Assembly: GCF_000720175.1 (NCBI RefSeq)
Contig: NZ_JOIX01000030.1
Location: forward strand, 1-64,000
Reading direction: 5' to 3'
Source of the DNA: Streptomyces sp. NRRL S-337
GTDB lineage: Bacteria; Actinomycetota; Actinomycetes; Streptomycetales; Streptomycetaceae
DNA: 64,000 nt
Position numbers and translations under genes: made by a program. Below, one piece after another: positions 1-8,000 of the stretch (the first letter of the stretch is position 1; each line of letters begins with the position of its first letter). Under the pieces are notes generated by a model. It worked only from the letters and a program-made list of their open reading frames with translations, was not told the origin of the DNA and ran no database searches.

Positions 1-312
1 GCGGGGGTGGTGGGCAGGGAACCTGCTCGTTCCGCGCTCGCGGCTCCAGTCGTCACCCTCGGCCCGTACTCGTACTCGTACAGCCACCCTCCGGCCCGTA
101 CGCGTACTCGTACGCCTACCCCAGCCCGAAACCCGCGCCCGTGCGTGCGGCTGCGGCCGAGTTGCCCCCCGCCCCCGATCCCCACCCGTACCCCCATCCG
201 AGTTGCCACCCACTCCCCCGCCCGAAACCATGGGGGCGTGAGCGATGCACCCGAGGCCGTCGGGCCTCGCCAGGGGACGGATGTCGTCGAGACGGAGGGG
301 CGGCTGCGCAGG
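1..312. repeat. Repeat-rich stretch upstream of the tricorn-type protease gene
   Basis: The stretch has low complexity. It contains several runs of the hexamer-like unit CGTACT (for example around 65-82 and 100-118) and CCCGTAC/CCCATCC variants between about 120 and 215. An open frame runs through it in phase with the protease, but its translation (Pro/Arg/Thr-rich repeats) does not resemble the protein that follows. I treat it as non-coding upstream DNA. A GTG at 238 is an in-frame alternative start. Confidence 0.5.
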
Positions 313-3300
313 ATGCCGGCCGGCCCGGGGGCGTCGGCCGGGCCGGGGGCGCCGCCCGGGGCGTATCTGCGGTTTCCGCATCTGCACGGGGATCTGCTCT
401 GCTTCGCCGCCGAGGACGATGTGTGGGTGGCCCCGATCGCGGCGGAGGGGGAGGAGCCGGGGCGGGCGTGGCGGCTGACCGTGGACCGGACGCGGGTCGG
501 GCATCCGCGGTTCTCGCCGGACGGGCAGCACATCGCGTTCACGACGTGGCGGAGCCTCGACCCGGAGGTGCATCTCGCGCCGGTGGAGGGCGGTCCGGCG
601 CGGCGGCTGACGTACTGGGGCAGTACCGATGCGCGGGTGTGCGGGTGGACGCCGCCAGATCATGAGGGGCAGGCGCACGTCCTCGCGGTCTCCTCGCACG
701 GGCAGCCGTTCTCGTACTACTCGTGGGCCTACAGCCTGCCGACCGACGGCAGCCCGGGCGGCAAGCTGCCGTGGGGGCCGGTGTCCGACATCGCGGTCGC
801 CGATGTGGAAGGTGAGCGGCGCACGCTGCTGCTCACCGGCAAGCCGCCGCACGAGCCCGCCTCCTGGAAGCGCTACCGGGGCGGGGCGATGGGCCGGATG
901 TGGCTGCACGGGACCCGGCTGCTGCCGGATCTGTACGGGCATCTGGACTCGGTGATGTTCGTGGGCGGGCGGATCGCGTTCCTGTCGGATCATGAGGGGG
1001 TCGGGAACGTCTACTCGTGTCTGGCGGACGGGACCGATCTGCGGCGGCACAGCGATCATGCGGATTTCTACGCCCGGCATGCCTCGACCGACGGGGAGCG
1101 GATCGTCTACCAGTGCGCGGGCGACCTCTGGCTGGTCGAGGATCTGAGTCCGGAGGCGGTACCGCGGAAGCTGGCGGTGCGGCTGGGCGGGCCGCGGGCC
1201 GGCCGGCGCGGCTACCAGGTCCCGGCCGCCTCGCACGTCACCTCGCTCGCGGTGGACGCCACGGGGCGGGCCAGCGCGATCGGGGTCCGCGGCAGCCTGT
1301 ACTGGCTCACCCACCGCGACGGCCCGGCCCGGGCGATCCACGACACCCCGGGGGTCCGCGTCCGGCTGCCCGAGATGCTGGGCTCCAGCGGCCGGATCGC
1401 CTACGTCACCGACGCCGAGGGCCCGGACGCCGTCGAGATCGCCAATCTGCCGCGGGCCAGTGATCCTGGGCGGCCGCGCCGGCTGGCCGCCGGTGAGCTG
1501 GGCCGGGTCCATGAGATGACCTCGTCGCCGGACGGTGAGCGGCTGGCGGTGGCCTCCCACGACGGCCGGCTGCTGCTGGTGGACGTGACCCGGCCGGACG
1601 AGGAGACGACCGAGGAGGACCGCTCGGCGGAGGAGGAGGCCGCCGGTCCGGGCGGGGTCACCGAGCTGATCCGGTCCACCAACGGCCCGGTCCGCGACCT
1701 GGCCTTCTCCCCCGACTCGCGCTGGCTGACCTGGTCGCACCCCGGCATCGGCCGTTCGCTGCGGATGATCAAGATGGCGCGGCTCTCCGACCGGCTCGTC
1801 GTGGACGTCACCAACGGCCGTTTCGAGGACGAGCAGCCGGTGTTCACCCGCGACGGCCGCTATCTGGCGTTCCTGTCCTGGCGCGGCTTCGACCCGGTCT
1901 ACGACGTGCACACCGGGGACCTGTCGTTCCCGCTGGGGTGCCGTCCGCACCTGGTGCCGCTGTCGTCGGCGACGCCGTCGCCGTTCGCGCTGTCGCCGGA
2001 GGGGCGGCCCGCGGCGGGCGGGCTGGACCCGGACGAGAACCCGCCGACGACCGGCGAGGGCACGGTCATCGTGGAGGTCGAGGGGCTGGAGAACCGCGTC
2101 ACGCCGTTCCCGGTCGCGGCGTCCAAGTACTCCTCCCTGGAGCCGGTCAGCGGCGGCGGGCTGGTCTGGCTGCGCTGGCCGATCTCCGGCGCGCTGGGTG
2201 AGACCTTCGCCAGCCCGGACAACACCTCCGGCAAACCCACCCTGGAGCACTTCGACCTGACCAAGGCCCGGCGCACCGAACTGACCAGCGCGATCGACGA
2301 GTTCGCGCTCAGCGGCGACGGCACCCGGCTGGTCGTCAACGACGACGGCGAGCTGCGGGCGGTCCCGGCGACCGAGCCGGCGGACAGCGATTCGATGGTC
2401 TATCTGGACCTGCGGCGCATCCTGCACGACGTCGATCCGGGCGCGGAGTGGCGGCAGGCGTACGAGGAGGCGGGCCGGATCATCCGGGCGTACTTCTGGG
2501 AGCCGCGGATGTGCGGCATCGACTGGGACGCGGTGCTCGCGCAGTACCGGCCGCTGGTCGAACGGGTCGCCTCGCCGGACGAGTTCGCCGATCTGCTGCG
2601 TGAGGTGCTGGGCGAGCTGGGCACCTCGCACGCGTACGTCACCGGCGCCCGGCGCAACGAGGGGCCGCCGCACTACCAGCGCGCGATCGGCCTGCTCGGC
2701 GCCAACTTCGTCTGCCGGGACGGGCGGTGGGTGGTGCAGCGGATCCTGCCCGGCGAGTCCTCCGACCCCAAGGCACGCTCCCCGCTGGCCGGTACGGGCA
2801 TCCGGGAGGGAGCGGCGCTCACCCAGGTCGACGGGCGGCCGGTGGACCCGGTCGCCGGACCGGGCCCGCTGCTGGCCGCGGCCGGCGGCACCACCGTCGA
2901 GCTGACCTTCTGCCCGGCCGAGGGCAACGGGCACGCCCGCCGGGTCGCCGTGGTGCCGCTGGTCGACGAACGGCCGCTGCGCTACCAGGACTGGGTCGCC
3001 AAACGCCGCGCGGTGGTGCGGGAGCTGAGCGGCGGCCGGTGCGGCTATCTGCACATCCCCGACATGGGCGGCTCCGGCTGGGCGCAGTTCAACCGGGATG
3101 TGCGGATGGAGATGTCGATGCCCGCGCTGATCGTGGACGTACGGGGCAACGCCGGCGGCAACATCTCGGAGCTGGTCATCGAGAAGCTGACCCGCACCAT
3201 CATGGGCTGGGACCTGACCCGGGACGCCGAGCCGGTGTCGTACACCAGCAACGCCCCGCGCGGTCCGGTCGTGGCGGTCGCCGACGAGATGACCTCGTCC

Positions 3301-3696
3301 GACGGCGACATGATCACCGCGGCCTTCAAGCTGCAGGGCATCGGCCCGGTGGTGGGCATGCGCACCTGGGGCGGGGTGGTCGGGATGACCGGCCGGCACC
3401 GGTTGGGTGACGGCACCACGATCACCGTGCCGATGAACGCGGCGTGGTTCCGGCTCTACGGCTGGGGCGTGGAGAACCACGGCGTCGAGGTGGACATCGA
3501 GGCGCTGCGCTCGCCGCTGCACTGGGCCGAGGGCCGGCATCCGACGCTGGGCGTGGCGGTGCGGACCGCACTGGAGCTGCTGGAGCGGCATCCGGCGGCG
3601 ACGCCTCCGGACCTCTCGGACGTACCGGACCGGCGGCGTCCGGCCCTGCCGTCGCGGGAGGCGGGCGGCGACGCCGAGGAGGCGGCGGGGGCCTGA
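313..3696 (+). CDS. Tricorn-type S41 peptidase (double beta-propeller, PDZ, C-terminal serine protease)
   Basis: The protein is about 1127 residues if started at the ATG at 313. The N-terminal two thirds carries WD/PD40-like beta-propeller repeats (recurring FSPDGQ, SPDGER and FSPDSR motifs). Next come a PDZ-like domain (about residues 790-880) and an S41 protease core. The catalytic pattern of Tricorn is visible: GTSHAY with His near residue 773, GNAGGN, and TSSDGD with the nucleophile Ser near 996. Tricorn-family proteases are cytosolic and trim proteasome products to short peptides; that role is known for the family and inferred here. The start is uncertain. GTG 238 is in frame, and a GGAGGGG lies 13 nt before 313. 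The strongly conserved part begins at YLRFPHLHGDL. Confidence 0.9.
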   Translation: MPAGPGASAGPGAPPGAYLRFPHLHGDLLCFAAEDDVWVAPIAAEGEEPGRAWRLTVDRTRVGHPRFSPDGQHIAFTTWRSLDPEVHLAPVEGGPARRLTYWGSTDARVCGWTPPDHEGQAHVLAVSSHGQPFSYYSWAYSLPTDGSPGGKLPWGPVSDIAVADVEGERRTLLLTGKPPHEPASWKRYRGGAMGRMWLHGTRLLPDLYGHLDSVMFVGGRIAFLSDHEGVGNVYSCLADGTDLRRHSDHADFYARHASTDGERIVYQCAGDLWLVEDLSPEAVPRKLAVRLGGPRAGRRGYQVPAASHVTSLAVDATGRASAIGVRGSLYWLTHRDGPARAIHDTPGVRVRLPEMLGSSGRIAYVTDAEGPDAVEIANLPRASDPGRPRRLAAGELGRVHEMTSSPDGERLAVASHDGRLLLVDVTRPDEETTEEDRSAEEEAAGPGGVTELIRSTNGPVRDLAFSPDSRWLTWSHPGIGRSLRMIKMARLSDRLVVDVTNGRFEDEQPVFTRDGRYLAFLSWRGFDPVYDVHTGDLSFPLGCRPHLVPLSSATPSPFALSPEGRPAAGGLDPDENPPTTGEGTVIVEVEGLENRVTPFPVAASKYSSLEPVSGGGLVWLRWPISGALGETFASPDNTSGKPTLEHFDLTKARRTELTSAIDEFALSGDGTRLVVNDDGELRAVPATEPADSDSMVYLDLRRILHDVDPGAEWRQAYEEAGRIIRAYFWEPRMCGIDWDAVLAQYRPLVERVASPDEFADLLREVLGELGTSHAYVTGARRNEGPPHYQRAIGLLGANFVCRDGRWVVQRILPGESSDPKARSPLAGTGIREGAALTQVDGRPVDPVAGPGPLLAAAGGTTVELTFCPAEGNGHARRVAVVPLVDERPLRYQDWVAKRRAVVRELSGGRCGYLHIPDMGGSGWAQFNRDVRMEMSMPALIVDVRGNAGGNISELVIEKLTRTIMGWDLTRDAEPVSYTSNAPRGPVVAVADEMTSSDGDMITAAFKLQGIGPVVGMRTWGGVVGMTGRHRLGDGTTITVPMNAAWFRLYGWGVENHGVEVDIEALRSPLHWAEGRHPTLGVAVRTALELLERHPAATPPDLSDVPDRRRPALPSREAGGDAEEAAGA

Positions 3697-3780
3697 GCGG
3701 GCGGCGCGAGGCCGGCCTCTCCGGCCGGTTGCGTTGCCGCGCGTCCCGTCACGCCGGGTCGGCGCGGTGCGGCGCCCGCG

Positions 3781-4689
3781 TCACCCCGGGACGATCACGA
3801 AGGTCTGGTCGTCCGCGCCGGTGCGGCAGGGGACGCCAACGGCCGTGGCACCCGCTGTCCGGCCGCTGAGGCCGACGCACCGGTCGCCGTCGGTCAACCG
3901 CAGCCGGTACGCGGGCCGCCCGCCGTCGGTCGGCCCGTCGACCGGCTCGATCCGGAACCGCTGTGCGGGCCCGCCCGCACTGCAGTCGTTCTGCGGCTCC
4001 AGCAGCCCGGCCAGGCCCGGTGCGCGCAGCAGGACCAGGCAGCCGGTGCCCTCGTCCGGGTGTGACCACTGGACGAGGTGGCGGCCGTCGCCGGCCGCCG
4101 TCAGCCGGGTGTGCGGGGGCACCGCCTGCGCGCAGGGCCGCACCACCGCGACCGTGCGGTACGCGTGCGCCCGCAGCACCCGCCCGTCCGTCAGGCACAG
4201 TCCGGGCGCCCCCAGCGGACGGATCCGCACCTCACCGGTGGGCAGCGGGGTGCCGTGCTCCGCGCCGCCGTCCCCGGCCAGCAGCGGAACGCCGACGGCG
4301 AGCACTACGACGCCCAGCAGTGCGGCGCCGGTCAGCAGCCGCCGCCGGCCCACGGGCGGAGGGTCGGTGCGAGCGGGCGGGGCCGCCGTGCCCTCCTCGA
4401 TGCGCCGCCGGGCCGCGAGCCACTCCCCGACCTCGTCCTCCGGGCGGCCGCACGCCCGCAGGAACGCGCCGAGCACCTCGGCCCGCGGCAGGGACTTCCG
4501 GCCCAGCACGTCCGCGAGGGTGCTGCGGGCGAGCACCTCGCCGCGCTCCGCCGCCCGCTGCTCCAGCTGACGGTAGGTCAGGCCGCTGTCGTCCTTGAGG
4601 CGTTGCATCAGTGCGACGAGCGCAGCGGGGTCGTGGGCCGCCGCGGGCCCCGCACCGCCGGTTCCCCCCGTGCGTGTCATGCCGGTCAT
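3781..4689 (-). CDS. Membrane-anchored HTH (XRE-like) protein with an extracytoplasmic C-terminal domain
   Basis: The protein is about 302 residues. Residues 22-95 form a helix-turn-helix region of the type seen in Streptomyces XRE proteins (LTYRQLEQRAAERGEVLARSTLADVL). A proline-rich linker follows, then a single hydrophobic segment at about 119-138 preceded by RRR. The outer domain of about 160 residues has several Cys (LCLTDG, RPCAQ, GCLVLL, NDCSAG, RCVGL, VPCRT) and QRFRI/DQTFVI motifs that resemble ricin-type beta-trefoil repeats. A membrane-tethered transcription factor or sensor is the likely type; the ligand is unknown. ATG 4689 was chosen because the longer frame starts outside any sensible context; ATG 4680 is also possible. 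The repeats at 4727-4818 just upstream look like its operator. Confidence 0.75.
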   Translation of the reverse strand: MTGMTRTGGTGGAGPAAAHDPAALVALMQRLKDDSGLTYRQLEQRAAERGEVLARSTLADVLGRKSLPRAEVLGAFLRACGRPEDEVGEWLAARRRIEEGTAAPPARTDPPPVGRRRLLTGAALLGVVVLAVGVPLLAGDGGAEHGTPLPTGEVRIRPLGAPGLCLTDGRVLRAHAYRTVAVVRPCAQAVPPHTRLTAAGDGRHLVQWSHPDEGTGCLVLLRAPGLAGLLEPQNDCSAGGPAQRFRIEPVDGPTDGGRPAYRLRLTDGDRCVGLSGRTAGATAVGVPCRTGADDQTFVIVPG

Positions 4690-4726
4690 TGAACCGCCGC
4701 CCGGCCACGGCCACAACACCCCCTCC

Positions 4727-4818
4727 GGTCATCCCGGACAGCGTCCCTCACCCGTCCGGACAAGCCCCGCACCCCCGTCCGACCTGCCCGGACAGCGCGC
4801 GGCCTGTCCGGGATGACC
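4727..4818. promoter_or_regulatory. Operator-like repeat array between divergent genes (CCGGACA / TGTCCGG units)
   Basis: A perfect 15-bp inverted repeat has arms at 4727-4741 (GGTCATCCCGGACAG) and 4804-4818 (CTGTCCGGGATGACC). At least two further copies of the core CCGGACA lie between the arms (about 4755-4761 and 4788-4795). The array sits between the start of the membrane HTH gene (4689, leftward) and the secreted protein gene (4924, rightward). A control region shared by the two genes is inferred from position and symmetry. Confidence 0.55.
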
Positions 4819-4923
4819 GAAGGGCCTTGCCGGACACCGGCCGACCCAGCAAGGTCGTGTCCTGCCCCGGCCGGGCACACCGCAACAGCCACCGACTACC
4901 GCTCACCCAACGGGAGATGACCG

Positions 4924-5550
4924 ATGCGCATCCGTCACCGGATCGTTCCGCTCGCAGCCGCAGTCGCCCTCACCGGCGGCCTCGCGGCCACCGAGGCCGC
5001 CCCCGCGCTGGCCGCCCACCCGGCGCCCGGGAAGGCCGTCTCGGCTGCGGCCGGCGGTACGTACCTGTACTTCAACAAGAACTGGAGCAACCCGAGCAAG
5101 TCCAAGCTCTTCCTGATGAAGAGCATCCCGAACGCCAAGGACCAGGTGCTCGCCAAGTACCGCGCGGGCTCCGGCAACGGCGGCCGCAACGGCACGAACG
5201 AGTGCGCCAGCATGCAGGGCTGGCTGCCCACCGGCACCTACCGGGTGCTGAACCACACCAAGCGCCACAACGGCGGCCGCAGCGGCATCAACGGCTACGC
5301 GATCCAGGTGCAGGACAAGGTGTGCAAGAACCACCGGACCAAGCGCACCGAGCTGTTCGTGCACAGCGAGATGAACGTCAATGGCACCCAGGGCCCCCGG
5401 AAGCCCGGCCACGACAGCCCCTACCGCTGGGACGGCGACAGCGACTACTACTCGCTGGGCTGCATCAAGCTGACCCCGGCGCACATCAAGAACCTCTTCG
5501 CCAAGGCCGCGCACTACGGCTGGCCGACGAGGCTCAAGGTCGTCAACTGA
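4924..5550 (+). CDS. Secreted L,D-transpeptidase-like protein
   Basis: The protein is 208 residues with a Sec signal peptide (MRIRHR, hydrophobic core, ALAAHP cleavage region near residue 31). The C-terminal half has the layout of a YkuD catalytic domain: LFVHSEM with His147, then SLGCIKL with Cys180. The usual [S/T]HGC motif is replaced by SLGC, so it is either a divergent L,D-transpeptidase or a relative with altered activity. Family members cross-link peptidoglycan outside the membrane. The start is supported by AACGGGAG upstream of the ATG. Two further Cys (94 and 134) could form a disulfide. A strong hairpin follows. Confidence 0.75.
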   Translation: MRIRHRIVPLAAAVALTGGLAATEAAPALAAHPAPGKAVSAAAGGTYLYFNKNWSNPSKSKLFLMKSIPNAKDQVLAKYRAGSGNGGRNGTNECASMQGWLPTGTYRVLNHTKRHNGGRSGINGYAIQVQDKVCKNHRTKRTELFVHSEMNVNGTQGPRKPGHDSPYRWDGDSDYYSLGCIKLTPAHIKNLFAKAAHYGWPTRLKVVN

Positions 5551-5627
5551 CCCTGTAGGGAACCACGGGGAACAGGGGGACAACGGGGCCACGGGCGAAC
5601 CACGGGGGAACAACGGGGAATGCAGTT

Positions 5628-5657
5628 GGGGCGCACCCGGTCGACCGGGTGCGCCCC
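5628..5657. terminator. Bidirectional hairpin terminator
   Basis: This is a perfect 13-bp stem (GGGGCGCACCCGG at 5628-5640, CCGGGTGCGCCCC at 5645-5657) with a TCGA loop. It lies between two convergent genes. There is no U-tract, as is common for Streptomyces terminators. Confidence 0.75.
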
Positions 5658-5704
5658 GCACGCATGGCGCGTACGCCGCCACGCGTGACCTTCAGGACTG
5701 CGGA

Positions 5705-5944
5705 TCAGCTCTGGAAGCGGTCCCGCTCGTCGTGCAGCTCGTCCATCGGGTCGGGGGCAGGACGACGGCCCTGCTGGCCGCGCTCCTGCTGACCGCGCTC
5801 ACGACCCTGCTGGCCGCGCTGACGGGCCCGGTCCTGGCCCTGCCGGCCGCGCTCGTCCGCCTCGTCGCGAGCGCTGCCCATGGCCTTCTGGGCCTGGTCC
5901 TTGAGCTCGTTGGCCTTGTCCTGGAACTGGTCCTTGATGCCCAT
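5705..5944 (-). CDS. Small hydrophilic, Gln/Arg/Gly-rich protein (CsbD-like N-terminus)
   Basis: The protein is about 79 residues. The N-terminus (MGIKDQFQDKANELKDQAQ) is amphipathic and highly charged, like CsbD-type or Rv0909-type small stress proteins. The middle is repetitive (RARQRGQQGRERGQQERG). It ends in an acidic, Asp/Glu-rich tail. The ATG at 5944 was chosen over the upstream GTG 5953 because AGGAG (8-nt spacer) precedes it and overlaps the GTG. Function is unknown. Confidence 0.7.
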   Translation of the reverse strand: MGIKDQFQDKANELKDQAQKAMGSARDEADERGRQGQDRARQRGQQGRERGQQERGQQGRRPAPDPMDELHDERDRFQS

Positions 5945-6069
5945 GCTGTTCACTCCTAGTGGGGCGTAGGGGAAGGGCCCCGGACAAGAGTGACACGCCC
6001 GGACATTGCTCGCATTTCGATCACGTTCGACTACCCGGCGTCACAAACGCCAGGAAGGGAGCGGGTCGG

Positions 6070-6951
6070 TCAGCGGCCGGCGCGGGCCTTCTCGTCGGCC
6101 TCGCCGCCCGCGCCGACCAGGCCGACCCGCATACCGTCCAGCCGGTCGGCGAACCGCCGCATCTCCCGCTGGCCCGCCGCCCCGATGACCGACGGCAGGT
6201 ACCCGCGCAGCGACTGCATCCCGCGCAGCCACCACTGCCCGTAGACGTGCGCGGAGCGGCGTTCGACGCCCGCCACGATCCGGTCCACCGCCGGCCCCAG
6301 CGGATAGGTCTTGTTCGTTGGCCAGGGCATCCGGGCGCGCAGTTCGCGCATGATGTCGTTCTGGTCGGCGCCGCGCACCATGTCGGTGTCGGTCCAGCTC
6401 AGATAGCCGACCCCGACCCGTACACCCTTGTGGCCGACCTCGGCGCGCAGGCTGTGCGCGAACGCCTCGACGCCGGACTTGGAGGCGCAGTACGCGGTCA
6501 TCATCGGCGCCGGAGTGATCGCGGCGAGCGAGGCGATCTGCAGGAAGTAGCCGCGGGACTCCATCAGCACGGGCAGGAAGGCCCGGCCGGTGACCGCACC
6601 GCCTATGAGGTTGACCTCGATGACCCGCTTCCAGGAGACCGGGTCGGAGTCGACGAACGGGCCGCCGGTCGCCACCCCGGCGTTGGCGACGACCACGTCG
6701 ACCTTGCCGAAGCGTTCCTTGACCCCGGCCGCGACCCGGGCCATCGCCTCGTGGTCGGTGACATCGGCGTGCCAGTGGTGCGCCGGGCCGTGCAGGCCCG
6801 CGGCCACCTTCGCCAGCTCGTCCGGTTCCAGCCCGACCAGCGCCAGCGTGGCGCCGCGCGCCGACAGCTTGCGGGCCAGCAGCGCACCGACCCCGCGCGC
6901 CGCGCCGGTCACGACGACGACCTGCCCGTCCAGGCTCCTGTTCCCGCTCAT
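6070..6951 (-). CDS. Short-chain dehydrogenase/reductase (SDR), third gene of the BVMO operon
   Basis: The protein is 293 residues with a classical SDR layout. The NAD(P)-binding TGAARGVG motif is near residues 15-22, followed by DVTDHEAM, NAG and the catalytic YxxxK (AYCASK). The enzyme should interconvert an alcohol and a ketone or aldehyde. Its ATG overlaps the stop of the upstream hydrolase (ATGA), so translation is probably coupled. A plausible order is dehydrogenation of an alcohol to a ketone before BVMO action, or oxidation of the alcohol released by the hydrolase. The substrate cannot be read from sequence. The C-terminal extension after about residue 235 is longer than in minimal SDRs. 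Confidence 0.9.
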   Translation of the reverse strand: MSGNRSLDGQVVVVTGAARGVGALLARKLSARGATLALVGLEPDELAKVAAGLHGPAHHWHADVTDHEAMARVAAGVKERFGKVDVVVANAGVATGGPFVDSDPVSWKRVIEVNLIGGAVTGRAFLPVLMESRGYFLQIASLAAITPAPMMTAYCASKSGVEAFAHSLRAEVGHKGVRVGVGYLSWTDTDMVRGADQNDIMRELRARMPWPTNKTYPLGPAVDRIVAGVERRSAHVYGQWWLRGMQSLRGYLPSVIGAAGQREMRRFADRLDGMRVGLVGAGGEADEKARAGR

Positions 6952-8000
6952 GTGGTCTTCTCCTTCTCCTGCGCGGTCTCCCCGGCTGCCTGCCCGGTCT
7001 CCTGCGCGGCGTTCTGGGCTGCCTTCTGTGCGGTCTGCTGGGCGGGCACGGCGGCGCCGGCGGGTGCCGTCGCGGGCCGGTCGGCGGTGGGCCGGAGGTG
7101 GTCCCGGACGAGTTCCCGCAGCAGGCCGGCGACCGCGCCGGGGTCCTCGATGGGCGTCATGTGGCCCTTCCCCGGCAGCTCCGTCAGCCCCTGGAAGTCC
7201 GGGAGCACGGAGGCCAGCCGGCGGGACTGCACCGGCGGGGTCAGACGGTCGGCGGACCCCGCGAGCACCACCGTCGGCACCTCCAGCCGGCTGACGCCAC
7301 CGGTCAGTTCGAGGACGGACAGCACGTTGCCCCAGCGGGCCCGTACGGCCGTCGGGCAGGCGTGCACGATGCGGGCGCACGCCTCGACCTGCTCGGGGGT
7401 GGCGTCGGGGCCCATGGTGGCGTACTTCAGCGCGCGCCGGGTGAGGGGCGAGACCGGGCCGAGCGGGGACCGGGAGCCCAGCAGCAGCCGGTGTGCCAGA
7501 CGCCGGGCGCCCTCGCTGCGGAACGGGAACACCTGTGACGCGGCGGGCAGTCCGGCGCAGCCCGTACTGCACAGCATGGCGGCGGCGGCCCGGGCGCGCA
7601 GTTCCGGGCGCTCGGCGGCGGCCATGATCGTCATGCCGCCCATGGAGTGGCCGCCGACCACGGCGCGTTCGTCCGGGCCGAGGGTCGCCTCCAGTACGGC
7701 CACCAGGTCGTCGGCGAGCGCCGTCGTGCCGTAGCCCGCCGGGCCGGTGGCCGGGCTGCGGCCGTGGCCCCGCTGGTCGTAGACGACGACCTTGTGGTCG
7801 GCGGCCAGGTCGCGGACGACCGGAGCCCAGAAGGCGGTGGAACAGGTCCAGCCGTGGGCCAGCACCACGGCGGGGGCACCCTCGGGGCCGTGGGTCTCGG
7901 TATAGATGCGGGCGCCGTCGGCCGAGGTGACCTCGGTGGTGGTGCGCGGGACCGGCGGCGCGTAGGGGCCGCTGGTGACGTGGCCGGGCCGGCGGCTCAT
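6948..8000 (-). CDS. Alpha/beta hydrolase (esterase/lipase-like), second gene of the BVMO operon
   Basis: The protein is 350 residues. It shows the oxyanion motif HGW (about 49-51), the nucleophile elbow GHSMGG with Ser119, an acidic residue in GSADRLTPP and His in GKGHMTP. A cap-like insertion follows the nucleophile. The last 40 residues are a low-complexity Ala/Gln/Glu tail unlike the rest of the protein. Start and stop overlap the neighbours by ATGA on both sides, showing a tight operon. Next to a Baeyer-Villiger monooxygenase it most likely cleaves the ester or lactone formed by that enzyme (inference). Confidence 0.9.
   Translation of the reverse strand: MSRRPGHVTSGPYAPPVPRTTTEVTSADGARIYTETHGPEGAPAVVLAHGWTCSTAFWAPVVRDLAADHKVVVYDQRGHGRSPATGPAGYGTTALADDLVAVLEATLGPDERAVVGGHSMGGMTIMAAAERPELRARAAAAMLCSTGCAGLPAASQVFPFRSEGARRLAHRLLLGSRSPLGPVSPLTRRALKYATMGPDATPEQVEACARIVHACPTAVRARWGNVLSVLELTGGVSRLEVPTVVLAGSADRLTPPVQSRRLASVLPDFQGLTELPGKGHMTPIEDPGAVAGLLRELVRDHLRPTADRPATAPAGAAVPAQQTAQKAAQNAAQETGQAAGETAQEKEKTT

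Noticed and set aside
7..312. N-terminal extension of the tricorn-type protease
   Set aside because: The frame is open, but the translation is Pro/Arg/Thr repeat from simple-sequence DNA, unlike the start of tricorn proteases.
5959..7734. Plus-strand open frame of 591 codons
   Set aside because: It runs opposite to the SDR and hydrolase genes, whose motifs and ATGA couplings are clear. No ribosome site or family motif was seen.
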